Under the pieces are notes generated by a model. That model was not told the DNA's origin. It saw only the letters and a program-made list of their open reading frames with translations, and did not search any database. Of a stretch of 64,000 bases of DNA, positions 26,782 through 35,221 are shown piece by piece (position 1 is the first letter of the stretch; every line of letters begins with the position of its first letter). Both the position numbers and the translations under genes were made by a program. This stretch comes from Erythrobacter sp. (GTDB taxonomy: Bacteria > Pseudomonadota > Alphaproteobacteria > Sphingomonadales > Sphingomonadaceae), in contig NZOF01000106.1 in the NCBI GenBank assembly GCA_002695185.1, positions 7,150-71,149 on the forward strand, given 5' to 3'.

Positions 26782-29183
26782 GGTCGAACCGTCAGAGTTA
26801 CTTCTTTCAGGTCCTCGGAATTCGGACCCACCATGATGGTGAAATCACCCGGTTCGACCACGCGTTCCATATCCCTGTCCCACATCATGAAGGCGCGAGG
26901 TTCGATGGCGATATCGACCTGCCGTGTTTCGCCGGGCTGGAGCGTGATACGCTGGAAACCGACCAGTTCCTTGACCGGGCGCGTCACCGAGCTGATGTCG
27001 TCCCTCAGGTAGACCTGCACCACCTCGTCACCCATCATATCGCCGGTGTTGCTAACCGGAACTCGAACGGTGACGCCCTCTCCTGCCGCAATGCTCTTGG
27101 CGGACAGTACCGGGGCTCCGATATCGAAGCTGGTATAAGAGAGGCCATAGCCGAACGGATACAGCGGCGTTACCTCATCGAAGAGATAACCACGCCGCGC
27201 GCTTGGCTTGTAGTTATAGAAGTTGGGCAGCTGGCCCACATTGCGGGCAGTCGTTACGGGCATCTTGCCGCCCGGGTTGATACGACCGAAAAGCGCATCG
27301 GCAATTGCCGTGCCCTGCTGTTCCCCGGCATACCAGGTTTCGAGGATCGCGTCGGCCTGCTCGGCAACTTCGGTATAGCTTGGCGGACGTCCATTCACGA
27401 GCACCGCGACAACAGGCTTGCCCAGGGCTTTCATCGCCTGGAAAAGTTCGTCCTGCTCGCCCACGAGGTCGAGACTGGTACGGTCGCCGAGGTGGCCGGG
27501 GGCCCAGCCCTCACGGCTCGTCTTTTCGGTGTCACCGATGAAAAGGAGGACGGTGTCTGCATCCTTCGCGACTTCCACGGCTTCAGCAATACGGCGCCGG
27601 TTTTCCTCCGGATCGCCGAGCTCAACCTCGTCATCCCACCAGTCGTCATCACCCTTGGTGATCTCTACCCCGAGGGAATGAACGATATTTGCGCGGTCGC
27701 CGACAAGAGCACGAATACCCTCCAGCGGAGTAACGCTGGCACGCGGTTCGCCGTAATAGCCGCCAAGCCGCGCGACGTCGGCATTCGGGCCGATCACGGC
27801 AATGGTCGGCTTCACCGCGCCAGCATCGGGAAGGGCGAGCGGCAGCACGCCGTCATTTTTCAGAAGAACCAGTGATTGCGCTGCCGCCTTGCGAGCGAGA
27901 GCGACGCCTTCCGGCCCATTCGACTGCTGAGCCAAAGCAAGATCGGGCCAAGGATTATCGAAGAGGCCTGCGTTGAACTTCATTGTCAGGAAGCGGCGGA
28001 CGGCGGTGTCCAACTGTTCCATCGACACCTTGCCCTCGCGCACGCTGGCAGCCAGGTTCTCGAAACCGTCGCCTTCCGGGAGATCGACATCGACGCCGGA
28101 TGTGAGGGCGAGTTCGCCGGCCGCCTTGTAGTCGGGCACGATCTTGTGCAGCCGCGCCATGTCCTCGATTGCGTAGTAATCGCTGACGACAGCGCCCTGA
28201 TAGCCCCACTCGCCGCGCAGAACGTCATTGAGCAGCCAGCTGTTGGAATGTGACGGAATGCCGTCGATTTCGTTATAGCTTGCCATCACGGCATCGATTG
28301 CCGTGCGGGTGACGACCTGCTCGAACGGCGGGAAGAACATTTCGCGCAGCGTGCGCTCGCTGATCTGCGCCGGGCCGACATTGGTGCCGCTTTCCGGCTG
28401 TCCGTGACCGGTCATATGCTTGAGCGTCGCCATGACCTGCCCATCGCGCAGTTTGCGATCCGTGCCGATGCCGGTCAGGCCTTCGACAGAGGCCACGCCC
28501 ATTTCGCCGACGAGATAGGGATCTTCGCCGAACGTTTCCTCGATCCGGCCCCAGCGCGGATCGCGCGCGACGTCTACCACCGGGGAGAGGACGAGGTGGA
28601 CGCCGCGCGCGCGGACCTCGCCTGCAATGAGATCGTTTATCTCACGGATGAGATCGGGATTCCATGTGCTGGCGAGGCCAATCGATTGGGGAAAGGCAGT
28701 GGCATCCTTGGCGGCGAAGCCGTGGAGCGATTCTTCGTGGAAGAGAACCGGAATGCCCAAGCGGGTTTCTTCCATTGCCCACTTCTGCGCGTCGATTACA
28801 TACTGGATGCTGTCTTCGATATTTCTGCGCGGTACTTCGCGCGGGCTGGATGGGCCGAGCCGGTCAGACGGGCGGGCAATCTGCCCGATACCATTGGGAA
28901 AGCGGCGTGAAGCCTTCGCGGGATCGAAGTCGTCGCCCTGGCCCTGAATTTCGCCTTTGCTGTCCCAGATCGTGATGATCTGCGCGACCTTTTCTTCAAG
29001 CGTCATCCGCGCGAGAAGATCTTCGACCCGCTGGGCGACCGGCAGGCTGCTATCCCAGTAAGGTGCATCCTTCATCGCCCTTTCGACAGCGACTTCCTGA
29101 GCCGTTGCGGGTGTAACTGAAGTAAGCTGGAGCGCTGCCAGGCAGACGCCCATGGCGAGCGCAGTTCGCTTGATTCGACGCAT
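26778..29183 (-). CDS. Glycoside hydrolase family 3 enzyme, probable beta-xylosidase/beta-glucosidase (second paralogue)
   Basis: 801 residues with a Sec-type signal peptide (cleavage near A-T-A-Q), unlike its twin-arginine paralogue. Domain order is the same: LLARMTLEEKVAQ, LFHEESLHGF, LKHMTGHGQPE, nucleophile in VVSDYYAIE (Asp335), then the second domain and the fibronectin-III-like tail. It is the first gene of the GH3-GH3-GH10 operon and starts 46 bases from a regulon palindrome shared with the divergent alpha-glucuronidase. Activity on xylobiose and longer products is likely from context. Confidence 0.91.
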   Translation of the reverse strand: MRRIKRTALAMGVCLAALQLTSVTPATAQEVAVERAMKDAPYWDSSLPVAQRVEDLLARMTLEEKVAQIITIWDSKGEIQGQGDDFDPAKASRRFPNGIGQIARPSDRLGPSSPREVPRRNIEDSIQYVIDAQKWAMEETRLGIPVLFHEESLHGFAAKDATAFPQSIGLASTWNPDLIREINDLIAGEVRARGVHLVLSPVVDVARDPRWGRIEETFGEDPYLVGEMGVASVEGLTGIGTDRKLRDGQVMATLKHMTGHGQPESGTNVGPAQISERTLREMFFPPFEQVVTRTAIDAVMASYNEIDGIPSHSNSWLLNDVLRGEWGYQGAVVSDYYAIEDMARLHKIVPDYKAAGELALTSGVDVDLPEGDGFENLAASVREGKVSMEQLDTAVRRFLTMKFNAGLFDNPWPDLALAQQSNGPEGVALARKAAAQSLVLLKNDGVLPLALPDAGAVKPTIAVIGPNADVARLGGYYGEPRASVTPLEGIRALVGDRANIVHSLGVEITKGDDDWWDDEVELGDPEENRRRIAEAVEVAKDADTVLLFIGDTEKTSREGWAPGHLGDRTSLDLVGEQDELFQAMKALGKPVVAVLVNGRPPSYTEVAEQADAILETWYAGEQQGTAIADALFGRINPGGKMPVTTARNVGQLPNFYNYKPSARRGYLFDEVTPLYPFGYGLSYTSFDIGAPVLSAKSIAAGEGVTVRVPVSNTGDMMGDEVVQVYLRDDISSVTRPVKELVGFQRITLQPGETRQVDIAIEPRAFMMWDRDMERVVEPGDFTIMVGPNSEDLKEVTLTVRP

Positions 29184-29229
29184 GATCTTGTCCCTCTCCC
29201 GTGGGGCGACTTGACTGCCGCCGCCGTTG

Positions 29230-29243
29230 TGGTAGCGCTACCA
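29230..29243. promoter_or_regulatory. Regulon palindrome 3 (TGGTAGCGCTACCA, perfect)
   Basis: A perfect 14-bp palindrome in the 59-base gap between the divergent GH3 operon and aguA; the two units must share control. It is the best match to the consensus of all six sites. Its last base is the A of the proposed aguA ATG, which either means operator and start overlap or that aguA starts further in. Confidence 0.82.
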
Positions 29244-31354
29244 TGATGAGAGGGAGAAGGCTTGTCAACTGGCTTCAACGCCTGTTTGTGGCGATGGCGG
29301 TATGCAGTGCTGGGACGGCGCCCGCACATGCCGAAGACGGATATGATCTGTGGCTGCGCTATGTGCCCCTGCAAGGCGGGGCGCTGGCAGATCTGCAGGC
29401 GAATTCGCCGGTTGCTGCGCTGGCAAATGGCACGACGTCGAGCGCGACTCTCGACATCGCGATGGACGAGCTGTCGCGCGGGTTTGCCGGTCTTCAGGGA
29501 GTAAGGGATCAGCAACCGAAACCAGGTTCGGTAACGGTTCTGCTCGATTGCGGTGAGGATATCGGTGACGGACTGCGCGGGTATCGTCTGCAACCGGAAC
29601 TGGACGTGGAGCGGAGCGCATTTGTTGTCGCCGCCGAAGATCACCTCGGGTGCCTTTATGGAAGTTTCGCGCTGCTCCGTGAATTGAGCACGGGCAAGCC
29701 ACTTTCCGAAATCGCGGTCGCAGAAGCTCCGGCGATGCCAATGCGCATGCTGAACCATTGGGACAACCCCGCCGGACACGTGGAGCGCGGCTATGCCGGA
29801 CGCTCGATCTTCGACTGGTGGCACCTGCCCGAACGCCTCGACCAGCGGATGATCGACTATGCCCGAGCAAATGCGTCGCTTGGCATAAACGGCGTGGTGG
29901 TCAACAACGTAAACGCGAAATCCTTCATGCTGGAGCCGCGCTATATCGCCAAGCTCGCGCGGCTTGCCGATGCGTGGCGCCCCTACGGTATTCGCATCTT
30001 CCTGTCGGCTCGGTTCAGCGCGCCGCGTGATATCGGCGGTCTCGGAACGGCAGATCCGCTCGACCCGGCGGTCCGTGAATGGTGGCAAGCGAAGGCGGAC
30101 GAGATCTATGCCGCCGTGCCGGATTTCGGTGGGTTTCTGGTCAAGGCTAATAGCGAGGGGCAACCGGGGCCGCAGGACTACGGACGCACCCATGCCGATG
30201 GCGCGAACATGCTCGCAACGGCGCTGGGGAAGCGGGGCACGGTGGTCTGGCGCGCCTTCGTCTATTCTGCCGAAGACGAGAACGATCGCGCCAAGCAGGC
30301 CTATGAGGAATTCGTCCCGCTCGACGGTCAGTTCGCGGAAAATGTGATCGTGCAGGTCAAGAACGGCCCGGTCGATTTTCAGCCGCGCGAGCCCTTCCAT
30401 CCGATGTTCGGCGCGATGCCGGAAACCAAGCTGATGCTCGAAGCACAGATCACGAAGGAATATCTCGGTTTCGCAAGCCATCTCGCCTTCCTTGCACCCA
30501 TGTGGAAGGAAGTGCTGGATGCCGATACCGGCCGCGGCGGAACGGTTGCGCAGATCATCGCGCCGGTGGGCATCGCCGGGGTCGCCAATACCGGATCGGA
30601 CCGAAACTGGAGCGGTTCGGATTTCGACCAGGCCAACTGGTATGCGTTCGGCCGCCTGGCCTGGGATCCACACCTGTCGAGCGAAGAAATAGCGAGCGAA
30701 TGGGCAGCCCAGACATTCACCCGCGATCCTGGCGCGCTAGACACCATTACCGCAATGATGCTGGAAAGCCGCGAGGCGGTGGTGAGCTATATGACTCCGC
30801 TCGGTCTTGCGCATCAGATGGACACCGGCCACCATTACGGGCCGGGCCCGTGGGTTTGCGATCTGGCGAGGCCGGAATGGAACCCTTGCTATTACCACCG
30901 GGCGGACCGTTCGGGCATCGGTTTCGACCGGACCGAGAGCGGATCGGATGCCTTGTCCCAATATGCACCAACGGTTGCAGCGCAGTGGGCAGATCCCAAG
31001 GAAATCGATCCGAAATATCTCCTCTGGTTCCACCATGTCGCATGGGACGATGTCCTGCCGAGCGGTCGCACGATTTGGCAGGAACTGGTCTACGAATACG
31101 ATCGCGGGGTGGCGACTGTCGATGACATGGCCCGGAAATGGGCAGGTCTGCGCGGGAAGATAGATGCCGAACGCTATCGCGCTGTGGCAGAAAACCTCAA
31201 AATCCAGCAGGCCGAAGCGCGCTGGTGGCGCGATGCGTCCATTGCTTACTGGCAATCGGTCAACGGACTGCCGATGCCCGCCGGGTCTCCTCCTCCAGCC
31301 GAAACGCTGGAAGCCTACAAGGCCCGCCAATTTCCCGAAGCGCCCGGGCAGTGA
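29243..31354 (+). CDS. aguA: Alpha-glucuronidase, glycoside hydrolase family 67
   Basis: Removes 4-O-methyl-glucuronic acid from the end of xylo-oligosaccharides. 703 residues with a basic start and a signal peptide ending A-H-A, so it is periplasmic or surface exposed. Family blocks include MRMLNHWDNPAGHVERGYAG, LGINGVVVNNVN, a probable acid Glu305 in KANSEGQPGP, the probable base pair Asp378 (VDFQPREP) and Glu406 (ITKEYLG), and HHYGPGPW near the end. The start is uncertain: ATG 29243 and ATG 29246 lack a proper upstream site, and the purine-rich AGAGGGAGAAGG lies downstream of both. It heads an aguA-lacI-xylD unit. Confidence 0.93.
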   Translation: MMRGRRLVNWLQRLFVAMAVCSAGTAPAHAEDGYDLWLRYVPLQGGALADLQANSPVAALANGTTSSATLDIAMDELSRGFAGLQGVRDQQPKPGSVTVLLDCGEDIGDGLRGYRLQPELDVERSAFVVAAEDHLGCLYGSFALLRELSTGKPLSEIAVAEAPAMPMRMLNHWDNPAGHVERGYAGRSIFDWWHLPERLDQRMIDYARANASLGINGVVVNNVNAKSFMLEPRYIAKLARLADAWRPYGIRIFLSARFSAPRDIGGLGTADPLDPAVREWWQAKADEIYAAVPDFGGFLVKANSEGQPGPQDYGRTHADGANMLATALGKRGTVVWRAFVYSAEDENDRAKQAYEEFVPLDGQFAENVIVQVKNGPVDFQPREPFHPMFGAMPETKLMLEAQITKEYLGFASHLAFLAPMWKEVLDADTGRGGTVAQIIAPVGIAGVANTGSDRNWSGSDFDQANWYAFGRLAWDPHLSSEEIASEWAAQTFTRDPGALDTITAMMLESREAVVSYMTPLGLAHQMDTGHHYGPGPWVCDLARPEWNPCYYHRADRSGIGFDRTESGSDALSQYAPTVAAQWADPKEIDPKYLLWFHHVAWDDVLPSGRTIWQELVYEYDRGVATVDDMARKWAGLRGKIDAERYRAVAENLKIQQAEARWWRDASIAYWQSVNGLPMPAGSPPPAETLEAYKARQFPEAPGQ

Positions 31355-31385
31355 TGGCCCTTGCCGATCTTGCAAGCATGGCTTT

Positions 31386-32510
31386 ATGGCTCTGCGCATG
31401 ACCGGAACCGAAGGGACAGCCGCCAGCAGGCGGAAGCGCAGCGCACGCCGCAACAACACCGCACCGACCATCGCCGACGTTGCCCGCGAAGCGCAGTGTT
31501 CGCCGATGACGGTCAGCCGGGTCATCAATGGTGAGGAAAATGTGCGCGATCACACGCGCGAAACCGTTCTCGCCGCTGTGAAGAAACTCAATTACGTGCC
31601 CAATCGCGCGGCGCGCTCTCTTGCCGGGGGATCGCAGCTCAGGATTGCACTGCTGTTCGATAATCCGTCTGCATCTTACCTCAGCGAATTCCTGATGGGG
31701 GCTCTGGAAGAAGCCAGCCGCCGCGACATCTATCTGGTCGTGCAAAGCCAGGAAGCGGTCGCCCACAGCAGCGAACTGGTCCGGGGCCTGATCGAAGGCG
31801 GCATCAGCGGTTTCATCCTGCCACCCCCGCTGTGCGACGATCAGCGCGTACTCGATCTGATCGAGGAGGCGGGAGCAACCGCAGTCGCCGTGGGGCCGGG
31901 CAAGGCCCGCGGGTCCTATGGATCGGTCCTGATCGATGAATATCAGGCCGCCTATGACATGACCCGCCATATCATTGGCCTGGGACATGAACGCATCGGC
32001 TTCATCATCGGCAACCCCGAACAGATCGCCAGTGGCAGCCGTTTGAAGGGCTATCGCGAAGCGATGGAAGCTTCAGGACTGACCGTCGACGAAAGCCTGA
32101 TCGCACAAGGGCAGTTTACCTATCGTTCCGGCATGGTCGCTGCAGAAAAGCTGCTAAGCGCCGCCCATCGGCCCACCGCGATTTTCGCCTCCAACGACGA
32201 TATGGCCGCCGCCACCGTAGCCATGGCGCATCGTCGCCATCTGGACGTGCCCAACGATATCACCGTTTGCGGCTTCGACGATACCGAGCTGGCCCGTTCG
32301 ATCTGGCCGGAACTCACCACGATCCGGCAGCCGATCCGGGAAATGACCGCCCAGGCAGTGGTGCTGATTTCGCAAGCTCACAACAAGTCGAGCCGGTCGC
32401 TGCGCGGGAAGAGCGAAGAGATTCTCTTCCCCTACGAACTCATCCGTCGCAATTCCGATGCGGGGCCCAGCCTTGCATCATCCTTCAATCCAAAGGGCGA
32501 GAAGCCATGA
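31386..32510 (+). CDS. LacI-family transcriptional regulator, probable repressor of the xylan/xylose regulon
   Basis: 374 residues. The N-terminal helix-turn-helix is TIADVAREAQCSPMTVSRVI with the hinge helix RAARSLAGG. The effector domain has the periplasmic-binding fold (LRIALLFDNPSASYLSEFL, GHERIGFIIGNPE, AIFASNDDMAAATV, ITVCGFDDTELA). A basic Arg/Ser tail precedes the DNA-binding domain. ATG 31386 or 31398 are both plausible; neither has a strong ribosome site. It lies between aguA and xylD and is the only LacI regulator in the window, so it is the natural candidate for the 14-bp palindromes. It would be induced by xylose or an oligosaccharide or acid derivative; which one is not readable. 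Confidence 0.92.
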   Translation: MALRMTGTEGTAASRRKRSARRNNTAPTIADVAREAQCSPMTVSRVINGEENVRDHTRETVLAAVKKLNYVPNRAARSLAGGSQLRIALLFDNPSASYLSEFLMGALEEASRRDIYLVVQSQEAVAHSSELVRGLIEGGISGFILPPPLCDDQRVLDLIEEAGATAVAVGPGKARGSYGSVLIDEYQAAYDMTRHIIGLGHERIGFIIGNPEQIASGSRLKGYREAMEASGLTVDESLIAQGQFTYRSGMVAAEKLLSAAHRPTAIFASNDDMAAATVAMAHRRHLDVPNDITVCGFDDTELARSIWPELTTIRQPIREMTAQAVVLISQAHNKSSRSLRGKSEEILFPYELIRRNSDAGPSLASSFNPKGEKP

Positions 32511-34288
32511 CAGAGCGCAGTGGCGCCAAATTGAGATCGCGTGACTGGTTCGACAACCACGAACGCATGGACATGACCGCGCTCTATCTTGAGCGGTTCA
32601 TGAATTACGGCGTCACTCCGGAAGAATTGCGCAGCGGCAAGCCGATCATCGGCATCGCGCAAAGCGGCAGCGACTTGTCGCCTTGCAACCGCATTCACCT
32701 GGAACTGGCCAAGCGCACGCGCGACGGTATCCGCGATGCAGGCGGTATCCCGATCGAATTTCCCGTCCACCCCATTTTCGAAAATTGCCGCCGCCCAACC
32801 GCCGCGCTCGACCGCAATCTGCTCTATCTCGGGCTGGTCGAGCTGCTTAATGGCTATCCGATCGATGGCGTGGTGCTGACCACCGGCTGCGACAAGACAA
32901 CGCCGAGCCAGATCATGGCGGCATCGACGGTCGATATTCCCGCCATCGTGCTCAGCGGCGGGCCGATGCTCGACGGCTGGCACGACGGCGAGCTGGTCGG
33001 CAGCGGCACGGTAATCTGGCGCAGCCGCCGCAAGCTGGCAGCGGGCGAGATCGACGAGGAAGAGTTCCTCAATCGCGCAACCTCAAGCGCGCCGAGCGCG
33101 GGGCATTGCAATTCGATGGGCACTGCCAGCACCATGAACGCGGTGGCCGAAACGCTCGGGCTCAGCCTGACCGGTTGCGCCGCGATCCCCGCCCCCTATC
33201 GCGAACGTGGGCAAGTTGCCTATCGCACCGGGCGGCGGATCGTGGAAATGGTGCATGAGGATTTGAAGCCCTCGGACATTCTGACGCACGATGCCTTCCT
33301 CAACGCAGTCGCCGCAGTCAGCGTGCTGGGCGGATCGTCCAATGCGCAGCCGCATATTCAGGCCATGGCAGCGCATGCGGGCGTGCGGCTTGAGCCGAGC
33401 GTGTGGCAGGATCATGGCTACGATCTGCCGCTACTGCTCAACATGCAGCCTGCGGGCGAATATCTTGGTGAACGCTTCCACCGCGCAGGCGGGGTGCCCG
33501 CTGTGCTGTGGGAATTGCTGGAAGCAGGCGTGCTCAAAGGCAACGTGCGGACCTGCACCGGAGCCACGATGGCGGAAAACCTCACAGGCCGCGAGACGAA
33601 GGATCGCGAGATGATTCGCCCCTTCGGCAATCCGCTGATGGAGAAGGCGGGTTTTCTCGTCCTGTCGGGCAATCTGTTCGACTTCGGCATCCTCAAGACT
33701 TCGGTCATCTCGGACGAATTTCGCGCCCGCTATCTCTCGCGGCCCGGCCACGAAGGCGTGTTCGAGGCGCGCGCCATCGTGTTCGACGGGTCGGACGATT
33801 ACCATCACCGGATCAACGACCCCGATCTCAACATCGACGAAGATTGCATTCTGGTCATCCGTGGATCGGGCGTGATCGGCTGGCCGGGAAGCGCAGAGGT
33901 GGTGAACATGCAACCGCCCGACGCGCTGATCCGTGCGGGTACGCAGTGGCTGCCGACGCTCGGTGACGGTCGCCAATCCGGTACAAGTGACAGCCCGTCG
34001 ATCCTCAATATCTCGCCAGAAAGCGCGGTCGGCGGCGGGCTGGCATGGCTGCGCACCGGCGACATCATCCGCGTCGATCTCAACGAAGGCACCTGCAACG
34101 CCGATGTTGAAGATACAGAGATCGAACGACGGCTGGCCGAGGAGAGCATTCCGGAAACGCCCGCGCACAACACGCCGTGGGAAGAGCTTTTCCGTGAAAA
34201 GACCGGCCAGCTTGGTGAAGGCGGCGTGATGGATTTTGCGCTGAAATATCGCGGCACATCGAGGAAGCTGCCGCGCCATAACCACTGA
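32507..34288 (+). CDS. xylD: D-xylonate dehydratase (IlvD/Edd family)
   Basis: Converts D-xylonate to 2-keto-3-deoxy-D-xylonate. 593 residues from ATG 32507, which overlaps the regulator stop as ATGA. The Fe-S cluster cysteines are visible: Cys60 in DLSPCNRIH, Cys128 in TTGCDKTTPS and Cys201 in GHCNSMGTAST. GTCTGATMAEN-like family blocks appear as RTCTGATMAENL, with the later GPGMPE-type region here GWPGSAEVVNMQPP. Length and motif spacing fit the pentonate branch of the family rather than IlvD or Edd (arabonate activity remains possible). The neighbouring Weimberg genes make xylonate the likely substrate. Confidence 0.92.
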   Translation: MTERSGAKLRSRDWFDNHERMDMTALYLERFMNYGVTPEELRSGKPIIGIAQSGSDLSPCNRIHLELAKRTRDGIRDAGGIPIEFPVHPIFENCRRPTAALDRNLLYLGLVELLNGYPIDGVVLTTGCDKTTPSQIMAASTVDIPAIVLSGGPMLDGWHDGELVGSGTVIWRSRRKLAAGEIDEEEFLNRATSSAPSAGHCNSMGTASTMNAVAETLGLSLTGCAAIPAPYRERGQVAYRTGRRIVEMVHEDLKPSDILTHDAFLNAVAAVSVLGGSSNAQPHIQAMAAHAGVRLEPSVWQDHGYDLPLLLNMQPAGEYLGERFHRAGGVPAVLWELLEAGVLKGNVRTCTGATMAENLTGRETKDREMIRPFGNPLMEKAGFLVLSGNLFDFGILKTSVISDEFRARYLSRPGHEGVFEARAIVFDGSDDYHHRINDPDLNIDEDCILVIRGSGVIGWPGSAEVVNMQPPDALIRAGTQWLPTLGDGRQSGTSDSPSILNISPESAVGGGLAWLRTGDIIRVDLNEGTCNADVEDTEIERRLAEESIPETPAHNTPWEELFREKTGQLGEGGVMDFALKYRGTSRKLPRHNH

Positions 34289-34316
34289 TTATCTGGGGCG
34301 GGCCGCGGCTTCGCGC

Positions 34317-35165
34317 TCAGCCTGCCTCGATCCGCATCGCCACCGAAACGGCACAGCCTTTAGGTGCGCTGGGCACGGAGCCGCTGGCGCGGTTCAGCGC
34401 GTCGGGCGGGTGGTTCACCGGCTCGAGGCAGAGTTCGTTTGATCGGTCCGGCGAAAAGATATGCAGGAAGGGGGCGCCCGATGCGGCGACGGTGATGGTC
34501 CCCTGATCGTCTGCGATGGTGGCGCGGCCTTTCCAGCCAGTGAAGCAGTGATCGACCAGAGTTTCGGGCAGCGCGCTGCCCTTCGACCATTCGGCCATTG
34601 CGTCTGCCGCGTGCACATTTCCATCGGGCAAAAATTCCGCATCTATGCCCAGCATCCCGTCGGCGTCGAAGCAAAGCTGTGTGGTCGCTGACCGGCGGAA
34701 GTAGGGGTGCAGGCCAAGCCCCAGCGGTGCGTCTTCGCTGGCGCGGTTTTCGACCTGCAGCATGATGGTACAGCCTTCTTCGTCCAACATGATGTGCTGC
34801 CGGGCGAGATAGGGCCACGGCCATTCGCCGCCCCCGTCATAGGCATGCTCCAGAACAGCAGAGCCGGTGTCCTGGCGGGCGATCGTCCATGCACTTGTCC
34901 AGCCAAGCCCGTGCAGCGGATGCCGCTGTGGCGCCAAGTTGGGGCCAATCCGCACCTGCCGGTCGCCGAAAGCGAAACGGCCCTCGGCGATGCGATTACA
35001 ATAGGGCACGAGCGGGAAACAGGCAGACGCCAGCACCTCATCCGATTGCTCGGGCATTTCACGCAGGATCGGCAGGCGATCGCGGAACAGACCAGCAAGA
35101 CAGCCGCCGGTTTGCGGGCGAATAACGGCCTCCCACGCGCCCGCGCTCAGGGTAATCTCAGCCAT
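34317..35165 (-). CDS. Aldose 1-epimerase (mutarotase) family protein
   Basis: 282 residues with the galactose-mutarotase-like beta-sandwich: AGLFRDRLPILREMP near the start, FPLVPYCNRIAEGRF, a His in HPLHGLGWTSAW, the second His block LGLGLHPYFRR and the late Glu in NELCLEPVNHPPDALNR. It interconverts alpha and beta anomers, which speeds delivery of the beta-D-xylopyranose form to xylose dehydrogenase. It is the last gene of the minus-strand xylX-xylB-xylC-esterase-mutarotase unit and is convergent with xylD. No signal peptide, so cytoplasmic. Confidence 0.85.
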   Translation of the reverse strand: MAEITLSAGAWEAVIRPQTGGCLAGLFRDRLPILREMPEQSDEVLASACFPLVPYCNRIAEGRFAFGDRQVRIGPNLAPQRHPLHGLGWTSAWTIARQDTGSAVLEHAYDGGGEWPWPYLARQHIMLDEEGCTIMLQVENRASEDAPLGLGLHPYFRRSATTQLCFDADGMLGIDAEFLPDGNVHAADAMAEWSKGSALPETLVDHCFTGWKGRATIADDQGTITVAASGAPFLHIFSPDRSNELCLEPVNHPPDALNRASGSVPSAPKGCAVSVAMRIEAG

Positions 35166-35221
35166 CGACGGCCTCTATCGCTCGCTTGCCATCTTCGTTG
35201 CAGCCCGATCCGGCCAGAGGC

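Noticed and set aside
25747..27012. Plus-strand open frame of 421 codons within the GH3 genes
   Set aside because: It is antisense to two well-supported GH3 proteins and shows no recognisable protein features; long antisense frames are common at this GC content.
29072..30673. Minus-strand open frame of 533 codons across aguA
   Set aside because: Antisense to a complete GH67 protein and overlapping the divergent promoter; composition is that of a shadow frame.
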